DNA of 8,566 nt, taken from contig NZ_CALGYW010000118.1 in NCBI RefSeq assembly GCF_937934665.1, positions 1 to 8,566 on the forward strand. The letters run 5' to 3'. The notes under the pieces were generated by a model. The model saw nothing but the letters and a program-made list of their open reading frames with translations, did no database searches and was not told where the DNA came from. The position numbers and the translations under genes are program-made. Source of the DNA: an uncultured Anaerococcus sp. GTDB lineage: Bacteria > Bacillota > Clostridia > Tissierellales > Peptoniphilaceae. This document shows positions 1 to 6,439 of the stretch, piece by piece; within the stretch, counting starts at the first letter, position 1; each line of letters starts with the position of its first letter.

Positions 1-437
1 CTCTCATCAGAATCTCCTACAGCCCTTATGATTTTTCTCTTAAGATCATTTTGACCCCCGAAGGGGTCAACTAGCTTACCATTTCTAAGGGCCATGGCAT
101 TTATTGTGAAATCTCTCCTCTTCAGGTCCTCTTCGATTGTATCTGAAAAGGAAACTGCATCAGGTCTTCTCTTATCCCTATAGGATAAATCTGTCCTGAA
201 GGTTGTTATTTCATATTCATACTCATCGGCAATAAGCTTTATAGTCCCAAAACTTCTGCCAACATCAATTGTCTTAAAATCCTTAAAAACTTCTTTTATT
301 TGATAGGGCCTTGCCCTTGTAGCTATGTCTATATCAGAAGAAGGCCTTCCCATGAGTAAATCTCGGACATAACCTCCTACCAGGTAGGATTTAAAACCTG
401 CCTCTTCAATCCTTGATAAAACTTCTTCTTTATTCAT
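1..437 (-). CDS. cca: CCA-adding tRNA nucleotidyltransferase (N-terminal part, runs off left edge)
   Basis: The first 145 codons of a class II tRNA nucleotidyltransferase, which builds or repairs the 3' CCA end of tRNAs from CTP and ATP in the cytoplasm. Translating the minus strand from the ATG at 437 shows the nucleotidyltransferase head: GGYVRD at residues 21-26, the metal-binding DID at 35-37, and motif RRDFTINAMA at 107-116. It then reads LVDPFGG (122-128) and GDSDER (141 on), just before where the ATP/CTP-selecting EDxxR motif should come. That motif and the tRNA-binding tail lie outside the window, so CCA-adding cannot be separated from CC- or A-adding, or from poly(A) polymerase, by sequence alone. 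The start overlaps the cdaR stop by 8 bases (ATGAATAA). An AGGG lies about 12 bases upstream, a weak ribosome site, so translation is probably coupled to cdaR. No frameshift is seen. Confidence 0.93.
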   Translation of the reverse strand, partial: MNKEEVLSRIEEAGFKSYLVGGYVRDLLMGRPSSDIDIATRARPYQIKEVFKDFKTIDVGRSFGTIKLIADEYEYEITTFRTDLSYRDKRRPDAVSFSDTIEEDLKRRDFTINAMALRNGKLVDPFGGQNDLKRKIIRAVGDSDE

Positions 438-1422
438 TATCTGACTTATCCCTATTTGTATTTGGGATTTTTTGAACTTCTATCTTGTAGTTTACAATAT
501 CATCTCCATCGTAGACCTTTACGCCTTCAGGAAGATCAAGCTTAACCTCACCTGATTTTGAAGATCTAATATAGCCTGCGATGATAGTCTGGGTTGATAT
601 TTCTTCTATATCACGAATAAGCTGGCCTGGACCCTTTATAATAACAGTATCTGGTGAAACAGCCCTTAGGGTTTCTGCATAACCATTGGCTACCTCTCCT
701 CTAACTTTTAGGTCAACCTTTACTGTCTTAGTCTCATAGACTAGGAAAGAAAGATTTACATCCTTATAATCTAGGTCAACTCCTTCAACAACTTTACCAT
801 TTTTATCAAGTACCTCTAAGTTGACATTGTGAATCTTACCGTCAAGGTATTCTTCATCATCAATATGAGCCTCTATCCTATCAACTTGGTTTATTGCCGA
901 CTCCGGTCCCTTGATTTTTATGACTTCTGGATTTTGCTCGTTAACTTCTACAATCTTGCCATCTTTTAGCTTATCAGCTATAACCACATTTACTGGCATA
1001 TCTTTCTCGATAATTCTTTGGATGTTGAGATTAACCTTAGAAGGATCTACCCACTCAAGGCTAATTCCTGAAGGAGTGTCAGTCTTTACATCTACTGACT
1101 TTATCCCGTCCCTAGAATCCATAACATTTATAGCTGCTTGGATATCGTCAGCCTTTAGGTTTACGATATTATCTCTAGATCCAGTTAGTCTCACATTTAC
1201 AGATGTTATATCATCCTTACTTACAATTGTATATCCCCTCTCTTCTAGTTTATCCTGGTTTTGGATAATAATTGGCACATTTCTAAAAGTCCTACTAGTA
1301 GAAGGATTTGTAGATGTTGTTACATAGGCCCACATAAAGATAGCAACTATTATAGAAAGGATAAGAAGCTGCTTATCGCTATTGCCATTGATTTTTTTAA
1401 ATTTTTCTAAAAATTTATTCAT
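430..1422 (-). CDS. cdaR: CdaR, YbbR-domain regulator of the c-di-AMP synthase CdaA
   Basis: A 330-residue membrane-anchored extracytoplasmic protein. A short basic cytoplasmic N-terminus is followed by one hydrophobic segment (about residues 18-36). The rest is three YbbR-type beta repeats (roughly 44-134, 142-228 and 233-317), each with a recurring turn: TG at 80-81, KGP at 171-173, KGP at 263-265. In Bacillus, Listeria and Lactococcus, CdaR binds CdaA in the membrane and modulates c-di-AMP output; that role is inferred here from family and position directly after cdaA. Two adjacent ATGs are possible starts. AGAGGG at 1429-1434 lies 6 bases from the second (1422) but only 3 from the first (1425), so I use 1422; the alternative adds one Met. 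The start lies inside the end of cdaA and the stop overlaps cca, so the three genes form one operon. The tail after about residue 318 is polar and probably disordered. Confidence 0.92.
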   Translation of the reverse strand: MNKFLEKFKKINGNSDKQLLILSIIVAIFMWAYVTTSTNPSTSRTFRNVPIIIQNQDKLEERGYTIVSKDDITSVNVRLTGSRDNIVNLKADDIQAAINVMDSRDGIKSVDVKTDTPSGISLEWVDPSKVNLNIQRIIEKDMPVNVVIADKLKDGKIVEVNEQNPEVIKIKGPESAINQVDRIEAHIDDEEYLDGKIHNVNLEVLDKNGKVVEGVDLDYKDVNLSFLVYETKTVKVDLKVRGEVANGYAETLRAVSPDTVIIKGPGQLIRDIEEISTQTIIAGYIRSSKSGEVKLDLPEGVKVYDGDDIVNYKIEVQKIPNTNRDKSDNE

Positions 1423-2206
1423 CATCTTCCCTCTTTTCTGTAAGTTCCTTTTGTAGCCTAATTCTTAGGGAATCCTCGTCAAAATACCTATTTATAACTC
1501 CATTTTCAGCTATAGAGATATTTCCAGTTTCCTCTGAAACTATAATTACAACTGCATCTGACTTTTCAGTCATCCCTATGGCTGCCCTGTGCCTGGTGCC
1601 AAGCTCCTTGGCTATGGTATTTGAGCTAGAAAGTGGAAGATAGCAAGCTGCAGCTGTGATGGTATTTTCTCTAATAATAACTGCCCCGTCATGGAGGGGG
1701 GTATTTGGTATAAAGATATTTATAAGAAGCTCACTTGAAATATCTGCATTTAGCATAGTTCCTGACTCTATAATGTCAGATAGACCTGTTTGTCTTTCTA
1801 AAACAACTAGGGCACCGATTTTTTGCCTAGATAAGGAACTCATAGCAAGGACAAGCTCATTTATAGAGTCCTCATCCCTCTTATTCCTATCGCTTGTAAA
1901 AATTGACCTGCCCCTTCCTATTCTTTCAAGACCTGTCCTAAGCTCTGGCTGAAAGACTACGATTATAAAGACCAAAGACACAGTCAAAAATTGGTTCATA
2001 ACCCAGGATACAGTATTTAAGTTTAGAATATCTGCAATCGATGCAAAAATAAGGACAAAGATAAGTCCCTTTAAAACCTGCTCCGCCCTAGTGTTTTTAA
2101 GGATTGAAAAAAGCTTATAAACAACAAAGGCTATTATAGTAATATCTACAATATCTGTTACCCTAATTAACATAAGGCTCGTAATAAAATTATCAAAAAA
2201 ATTCAT
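1415..2206 (-). CDS. cdaA: Diadenylate cyclase CdaA (membrane c-di-AMP synthase)
   Basis: Makes cyclic di-AMP from two ATP at the inner face of the membrane. The 263-residue protein has the usual CdaA plan and length. There are three N-terminal membrane helices (about 17-36, 42-61 and 68-85), then FQPELRTGLERIGR (85-98), then a DAC (DisA_N) domain carrying the catalytic DGA at 173-175 within TPLHDGAVII and the ATP-binding GTRHR at 203-207. Both active-site motifs are intact, so the enzyme should be active. An upstream in-frame ATG at 2287 would add 27 residues. I prefer the ATG at 2206 because GAAGGG (2213-2218) sits 6 bases before it and the protein then begins like other CdaA proteins. The gene is first in a cdaA-cdaR-cca operon and overlaps cdaR by 8 bases from the chosen ATG (11 from the upstream ATG). 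c-di-AMP in relatives controls potassium and osmolyte uptake and cell-wall homeostasis; its targets are not in this window. Confidence 0.96.
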   Translation of the reverse strand: MNFFDNFITSLMLIRVTDIVDITIIAFVVYKLFSILKNTRAEQVLKGLIFVLIFASIADILNLNTVSWVMNQFLTVSLVFIIVVFQPELRTGLERIGRGRSIFTSDRNKRDEDSINELVLAMSSLSRQKIGALVVLERQTGLSDIIESGTMLNADISSELLINIFIPNTPLHDGAVIIRENTITAAACYLPLSSSNTIAKELGTRHRAAIGMTEKSDAVVIIVSEETGNISIAENGVINRYFDEDSLRIRLQKELTEKREDDE

Positions 2207-2212
2207 ACTAAT

Positions 2213-2218
2213 CCCTTC
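2213..2218 (-). promoter_or_regulatory. Ribosome binding site of cdaA
   Basis: GAAGGG on the minus strand, 6 bases before the ATG at 2206. It decides the cdaA start against the in-frame ATG at 2287, which lacks a comparable site. Confidence 0.75.
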
Positions 2219-2251
2219 ACATTTTTTATATTTATATATAATATAGTACTG

Positions 2252-2276
2252 TTTTACTTGGATTTTTGCAGTAAAA
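2252..2276. repeat. Inverted repeat TTTTACT-N11-AGTAAAA in the divergent control region
   Basis: Perfect 7-base arms at 2252-2258 and 2270-2276, separated by 11 bases, lie between the two divergent promoters. It could be an operator or a weak hairpin, or chance in AT-rich DNA. No regulator is assigned. Confidence 0.35.
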
Positions 2277-2298
2277 ACCCGCTGCATTTCAAAAAATA

Positions 2299-2327
2299 TT
2301 GACAGGATTTTTATCCGCTAGTAAAAT
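2299..2327 (+). promoter_or_regulatory. Sigma-A type promoter of the marR-ABC-ABC operon
   Basis: TTGACA at 2299-2304 is a perfect -35 hexamer. A 17-base spacer leads to TAAAAT at 2322-2327, which matches five of six bases of the -10 consensus. Transcription should start near 2334, giving a leader of about 24 bases before the MarR gene. The spacer itself contains a small palindrome, GGAT-TTTT-ATCC (2305-2316). Confidence 0.82.
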
Positions 2328-2342
2328 AGCTAACAGCGTTAG
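2317..2342. promoter_or_regulatory. Candidate MarR operator overlapping the -10 box and start point
   Basis: Two overlapping inverted repeats lie here. GCTA-N6-TAGC (2317-2320 and 2327-2330) flanks the -10 box. CTAAC-AGC-GTTAG (2330-2342), a perfect 5-base-arm palindrome, covers the expected start point. A repressor bound here would block RNA polymerase directly. MarR proteins are dimers that bind short palindromes of this sort and commonly repress their own operon; that this MarR uses this site is inference. Confidence 0.55.
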
Positions 2343-2346
2343 TGAA

Positions 2347-2352
2347 AGGGAG
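2347..2352 (+). promoter_or_regulatory. Ribosome binding site of the MarR gene
   Basis: AGGGAG, 5 bases before the ATG at 2358. It rules out the in-frame GTG at 2352, which would lie inside the Shine-Dalgarno sequence itself. Confidence 0.8.
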
Positions 2353-2357
2353 TGCTT

Positions 2358-2828
2358 ATGGATAAAAATTTAGTTAAAAGACTTATCAAAAGTTTATATG
2401 AAATCGGCCATAATGATTCTCACAGAAAAATAAATGATTCTGTAAGGGGCGAGAATATGGTTATAAGTTTAATTGACAAAAACGGAGGTTCTATATATCC
2501 CAAAAATATAGAAAAAGCTATGGGGATCTCTAGTGCCAGAGTTGCTAAAATCATCAACAACCTGGAAAATAAAAACCTTATTATAAGAGAAACCGACAAA
2601 GAAGATAGGAGAAAAACCCTAGTTAGCCTAACTAAAGACGGATATGAGTTTGTAGAAGTAAAAAATCAACAGATGAATTTTGCTATAACAACTATGTTTG
2701 ACCTCCTTGGAGATAAGGATAGTGAGGATTTTGTTAGAATTGTCGAAAAAATCGAAACTAACCTTCCTCAAATCAAAAAAATTTATAAGGAAAAATTTGG
2801 AGAAGTAGAAGATGATAAAGATTTTTAA
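2358..2828 (+). CDS. MarR-family transcriptional regulator
   Basis: A 156-residue winged helix-turn-helix protein of typical MarR size, expected to act as a cytoplasmic dimeric DNA-binding repressor. An N-terminal dimerisation helix region (about 1-25) is followed by the DNA-binding domain. The recognition helix lies around 55-71 (MGISSARVAKIINNLE), and the beta wing carries the family hallmark DKEDRRKTLVSLT at 80-92. A charged helical C-terminus completes the dimer interface. The start at 2358 is set by AGGGAG five bases upstream. The gene is first in an operon with two ABC half-exporters and overlaps the first by 17 bases. A good promoter and a palindrome lie directly upstream, so it probably represses itself and the exporter until a ligand releases it. 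The ligand cannot be read from sequence. The layout resembles rcrR of the streptococcal rcrRPQ operon, but I do not claim orthology. Confidence 0.9.
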   Translation: MDKNLVKRLIKSLYEIGHNDSHRKINDSVRGENMVISLIDKNGGSIYPKNIEKAMGISSARVAKIINNLENKNLIIRETDKEDRRKTLVSLTKDGYEFVEVKNQQMNFAITTMFDLLGDKDSEDFVRIVEKIETNLPQIKKIYKEKFGEVEDDKDF

Positions 2829-4563
2829 ATATTTAAATAAAAAACAGGTCTGGCAGATATTCCTAAGCCTAATTTTGATAGTAGGAACTGTTTACCTAGA
2901 CCTAAAAATCCCTGACTACATGTCAAAAATTACCATGTACGTCCAAAGCCCTGGCCATAGTGTAGGAGATATAATAGGCGCTGGCAAGTGGATGCTTCTT
3001 TGTGCCCTACTTAGCCTTTTTGCTACAATTATGACAAGCTACCTATCTGCTGTGATTTCATCATCCTTCGCAAGAGACTTAAGATCTAGACTTTTTTCCA
3101 AGGTTGAGTCTTTCTCCCAAAAGGAAATCAATGAATTTTCTACAGCAAGTCTTATAACTAGGTCAACTAACGATATAACTCAGATCCAAATGGTAGTAGT
3201 AATGGGCCTTCAAATCTTTGTCAAAGCCCCAATCATGGCTATATGGGCTGTGACAAAAATTTATAACAAGGGTTTTGAATGGACCCTTGCAACAGGCCTT
3301 GCCCTTCTTATCCTAATAATTTTTGTAGCTATAATCATGGTACTAGTTATGCCAAAGTTTAAGATGATGCAAACTTTGACTGACAATATCAACAGGGTTT
3401 TAAGAGAAAACCTAACAGGACTATCAGTTATTAGAGCCTACAATTCAGAGTCCTACAGGGAAAATAAGTTTGATAAGGCCAATGAAGAGTTAACCAAAAC
3501 CCAGCTTTTTACAAGCAAGCTCATGGCAACACTTTTTCCAACTATCAACCTTACCATGTCAATCCTTACCCTAGTAATATATTTTATAGGCGCAAACCTT
3601 ATAAACCAGGCAGGCCTTATGGATAGGTACACCCTCTTTTCAGATATGGTAGTATTTTCATCCTATGCCATGCAAGTAATAATGTCCTTTATGATGATGA
3701 GTATGATTTTTATAATGCTACCAAGGGCTGAGATATCTGCTAGCCGTATCAATGAAGTTTTAGATACTAAGCTTTCTATTATGGATGGAGAAATCGTAGA
3801 GTCTGATGACCCTAGTCCTTATGCCATAATCTTTGACAAGGTTTCATTTAAGTATACCGATTCTGAGCAATATATCCTAAAAGATATAGATTTCAAGGTC
3901 AAAAGAGGCGAGAAACTTGCAATAATTGGCTCAACAGGGTCAGGCAAAAGTACCATCCTAAACCTATTAATGAGGTTTTATGATCCCACAGAGGGCAAAA
4001 TTTTAGTAGATGGTGTTGATATAAGAGACTATAAGCAAAAGGTGCTCTACGAAAAACTAGGAGCAGTCCTTCAAAAATCTTTCCTCTTTAAAGGAGATAT
4101 AAAATCAAATATTTCCTTTGGAGAAAATGATGAAGATTTTGAACAAATCAAAAAAGCGGCAGATATTGCCCAAGCAAGTGAATTTATCGAAAAATACGAT
4201 GATAAATATGACCATGAAATAGCCCAGCTTGGTAAAAATGTATCAGGCGGTCAAAAGCAGAGACTAGCTATAGCTAGAGCTGTCTACAGAAATCCTGAAA
4301 TCTACCTTTTTGATGACTCCTTTTCCGCCCTAGATTTTAAGACAGACCGCGACCTTAGACACAAGCTTAAGAAAACTTATCCAGATTCTACCACAGTAGT
4401 AGTCGCCCAAAGGGTAGGCTCAATCATGGATTCAGATCAAATAGTAGTTCTTGAAAATGGAGAAATGGTAGGAGTCGGTAAACACAAAGACTTACTAAAA
4501 ACTTGTGAAGTCTACAAGGAAATTGCCCATTCTCAACTAAGTGAGGAGGAATTAAATGGCTAG
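2812..4563 (+). CDS. ABC exporter half-transporter with degenerate catalytic site (first subunit)
   Basis: A 583-residue type I (B-family-like) exporter half. It has six membrane helices (roughly 17-31, 59-82, 130-148, 158-180, 240-264 and 276-303) and then a nucleotide-binding domain. That domain shows A-loop Tyr348, Walker A GSTGSGKST at 373-381, Q-loop Gln421, canonical signature VSGGQ at 477-481, and Walker B ending LFDD, with Asp502 where the catalytic Glu is expected. The D-loop is SALD (505-508), and Gln533 replaces the H-loop His. Loss of both Glu and His marks the degenerate half of a heterodimer, as in TM287, LmrC and BmrC-type subunits. It should pair with the next gene and pump a substrate out of the cell, plausibly a drug or peptide, but the substrate is unknown. 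GGAG lies 9 bases before the ATG. The start overlaps the MarR gene by 17 bases and the stop overlaps the next gene by 8, so translation is probably coupled. Confidence 0.93.
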   Translation: MIKIFKYLNKKQVWQIFLSLILIVGTVYLDLKIPDYMSKITMYVQSPGHSVGDIIGAGKWMLLCALLSLFATIMTSYLSAVISSSFARDLRSRLFSKVESFSQKEINEFSTASLITRSTNDITQIQMVVVMGLQIFVKAPIMAIWAVTKIYNKGFEWTLATGLALLILIIFVAIIMVLVMPKFKMMQTLTDNINRVLRENLTGLSVIRAYNSESYRENKFDKANEELTKTQLFTSKLMATLFPTINLTMSILTLVIYFIGANLINQAGLMDRYTLFSDMVVFSSYAMQVIMSFMMMSMIFIMLPRAEISASRINEVLDTKLSIMDGEIVESDDPSPYAIIFDKVSFKYTDSEQYILKDIDFKVKRGEKLAIIGSTGSGKSTILNLLMRFYDPTEGKILVDGVDIRDYKQKVLYEKLGAVLQKSFLFKGDIKSNISFGENDEDFEQIKKAADIAQASEFIEKYDDKYDHEIAQLGKNVSGGQKQRLAIARAVYRNPEIYLFDDSFSALDFKTDRDLRHKLKKTYPDSTTVVVAQRVGSIMDSDQIVVLENGEMVGVGKHKDLLKTCEVYKEIAHSQLSEEELNG

Positions 4564-6346
4564 AAAAGAACTTCAAAAACCTAAGAATTTCAAAAAAACT
4601 ATGGCAGAGATGATATCTTACCTAAAACCCTACCTGCCCCTAATAATAATTTCTTTAATAGCATCTATGATTGCAACCTTACTTCAAATTATAGGACCTG
4701 ATAAACTTAAGCTAATAACCAACGAGATAAGTAAGGGCCTACCTCAAATAATTAAGGGAAGGCCAGTAGCTTCTACTATAGATATGACAGTAGTAAGAAA
4801 CTTATCTATAATGCTACTTATCTTCTACCTAGCCTCCCTTATCCTAAACATGGTCCAATCCTTCATAATGGCTGATGTAACCCAAAAAATATCAAAAAAC
4901 TTTAGGCAAAAAATTTCCCAAAAGGTAAACAAGCTTCCCTTTAGCTACTACGATACAACTACCATTGGAGATATCCTATCAAGGGTTACAAACGACGTCG
5001 ATACCATAAGCCAAAGCTTAAACCAAGCCATAGGCACCCTTCTTACAAGTCTTGTAATGCTTATAGGATCTCTTGTAATGATGATTTTAAACTCTGTGAC
5101 CCTTACCATTACCACTATTATAAGCTCCCTAATTGGTTTTATCCTTATGGCAGTATTAATGAAAAAATCTCAAAGCTACTTCAAGGCCCAACAGAAAAAC
5201 CTAGGAGAAATAAACGGCCAAATAGAAGAGGTTTATACTGGCCATGAAGTCATCAAGGTCTACAACGCAGGATCTAGGATAATAGAAGAATTTGAAAATA
5301 CCAATGACAAACTTTATGAAAGTGCCTGGAAGAGTCAATTCCTATCAGGTCTAATGATGCCAATCATGCAATTTTCAGGAAACTTCTCCTATGTAATGGT
5401 TTGTATTGTAGGAGGAGCCCTCGCCATAGAGGGTAAAATCTCCTTTGGGGTAATAGTTGCCTTTATGATCTACGTAAGACTCTTTACCCAACCTCTCTCC
5501 CAGATTGCCCAAGGTTTTAATACCCTCCAAAGAGCAGCTGCTGCAGGAGAAAGAGTATTTGAATTTCTAAATGAAAAAGAAGAAGAAAAAGAAAGGCCAA
5601 AAAATCTTATAAGTAAGGTAAAAGGCGAGGTCGAATTTAAAAATGTAAAATTTGGCTACAGTCCAGATCGCACTATAATAAAAGATTTTAGTGTCAAGGT
5701 AAATCCAGGCGAGAAAATCGCCATAGTAGGCCCAACCGGAGCAGGTAAAACCACCATAGTAAACCTCCTTATGAGGTTTTATGAAATAGATAAAGGGAAA
5801 ATCTTCCTAGATGGGATAGACACCAAAGACCTAACAAGGGAAAACCTAAGAGACCAATTTTGTATGGTCCTCCAAGACTCCTGGGTCTTTGAAGGGACAA
5901 TCAAGGAAAATATAACCTTTGGTCAGGAAAATATAAAAAACGATGACCTAATTGATGTCTGCAAGAAAGTCAACCTAGACCACTTCATAAGGACCCTAGA
6001 AGACGGCTACGATACAGTCCTAAACGACAAGCAAAGCCTCTCCCAAGGCCAGCTTCAGCTTCTAACTATAGCCCGCGCCATGGTAAGTAAGACCCCAATC
6101 CTTATCCTTGATGAAGCGACAAGCTCAGTAGATACCAGGACAGAAAAAATAGTCCAAGAAGCCATGGACAAACTAGCAGCCGGCAGAACCTCCTTTGTCA
6201 TAGCCCACAGACTATCAACCATCAAAAACGCCGACTTAATCCTAGTAATGAAAGACGGCGACATAATAGAAAAGGGCAAGCACCAAGAATTAATAAATAA
6301 AAACGGCTTCTACGCCGACCTTTATAAAGCACAATTTGAAAGATAA
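4556..6346 (+). CDS. ABC exporter half-transporter with catalytic ATPase site (second subunit)
   Basis: A 596-residue exporter half. Six membrane helices (roughly 27-47, 83-103, 160-178, 182-202, 268-291 and 297-312) precede the nucleotide-binding domain. Walker A is GPTGAGKTT (392-400), Q-loop Gln440, Walker B ILILDE with Asp519 and catalytic Glu520, and H-loop His551 in IAHRLSTI. The signature is altered to LSQGQ (495-499), followed by LQLL in place of the usual RQRL. Its own Walker and His residues are intact, while its signature completes the partner's dead site: the reciprocal of the preceding subunit. A 22-residue polar stretch (about 58-79) before helix 2 is the long first external loop typical of the EfrB/YfiC/LmrD-like group. 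Translation starts 6 bases after AGGAGG (4544-4549) and overlaps the previous stop by 8 bases. This is the last gene of the operon, closed by the hairpin at 6351-6382. Confidence 0.94.
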   Translation: MARKELQKPKNFKKTMAEMISYLKPYLPLIIISLIASMIATLLQIIGPDKLKLITNEISKGLPQIIKGRPVASTIDMTVVRNLSIMLLIFYLASLILNMVQSFIMADVTQKISKNFRQKISQKVNKLPFSYYDTTTIGDILSRVTNDVDTISQSLNQAIGTLLTSLVMLIGSLVMMILNSVTLTITTIISSLIGFILMAVLMKKSQSYFKAQQKNLGEINGQIEEVYTGHEVIKVYNAGSRIIEEFENTNDKLYESAWKSQFLSGLMMPIMQFSGNFSYVMVCIVGGALAIEGKISFGVIVAFMIYVRLFTQPLSQIAQGFNTLQRAAAAGERVFEFLNEKEEEKERPKNLISKVKGEVEFKNVKFGYSPDRTIIKDFSVKVNPGEKIAIVGPTGAGKTTIVNLLMRFYEIDKGKIFLDGIDTKDLTRENLRDQFCMVLQDSWVFEGTIKENITFGQENIKNDDLIDVCKKVNLDHFIRTLEDGYDTVLNDKQSLSQGQLQLLTIARAMVSKTPILILDEATSSVDTRTEKIVQEAMDKLAAGRTSFVIAHRLSTIKNADLILVMKDGDIIEKGKHQELINKNGFYADLYKAQFER

Positions 6347-6350
6347 AACA

Positions 6351-6396
6351 AAAGGCCATGAGTTTAATATCTCATAGCCTTTTTAATATTTTTTAT
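6351..6396. terminator. Bidirectional intrinsic terminator between convergent genes
   Basis: The left arm is AAAGGC plus ATGAG (6351-6356 and 6358-6362), the loop is 8 bases, and the right arm is CTCAT plus GCCTTT (6371-6375 and 6377-6382), with one C-A mismatch. A T-rich run follows rightward, ending the exporter operon 4 bases after its stop codon. Read leftward, the same stem is followed by TTTTGTTTT, so it can also end the hsdR transcript, whose stop is at 6440. Confidence 0.85.
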
Positions 6397-6439
6397 TAAA
6401 TTTCCCTAACCTATATTTAATATTAAAACCTAGTGCCAA

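Larger units (their letters stand above)
2207..2290 (-). promoter_or_regulatory. Probable promoter region of the cdaA-cdaR-cca operon
   Basis: This stretch upstream of cdaA is very AT-rich (a TATATATA-like run at about 2230-2246) and must hold the promoter of the leftward operon unless transcription enters from farther away. Several -10-like hexamers are possible, for example TACTAT or TATATT read on the minus strand near 2240-2250. None has a good -35 at the right distance, so I do not assign exact elements. A 7-base inverted repeat (TTTTACT at 2252-2258 and AGTAAAA at 2270-2276) lies over the likely -35 zone. Confidence 0.4.

Noticed and set aside
911..1327. Open frame of 138 codons on the plus strand inside cdaR
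   Set aside because: It lies wholly antisense to a well-supported gene, has no ribosome binding site I can support, and its composition is what the reverse frame of cdaR would give.
1656..1952. Open frame of 98 codons on the plus strand inside cdaA
   Set aside because: Antisense to the conserved DAC domain, with no independent signals.
2207..2287. N-terminal extension of CdaA from the ATG at 2287
   Set aside because: It would encode 27 extra residues from AT-rich promoter-like DNA, without a good ribosome site, while the ATG at 2206 has GAAGGG at ideal spacing.
6055..6279. Minus-strand open frame inside the second ABC subunit
   Set aside because: Reverse shadow of the conserved Walker B and H-loop region.
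6416..6427. 12-base palindrome TTTAATATTAAA in the convergent gap
   Set aside because: Pure A/T palindrome in AT-rich DNA with no pairing beyond it; chance is the simpler explanation.
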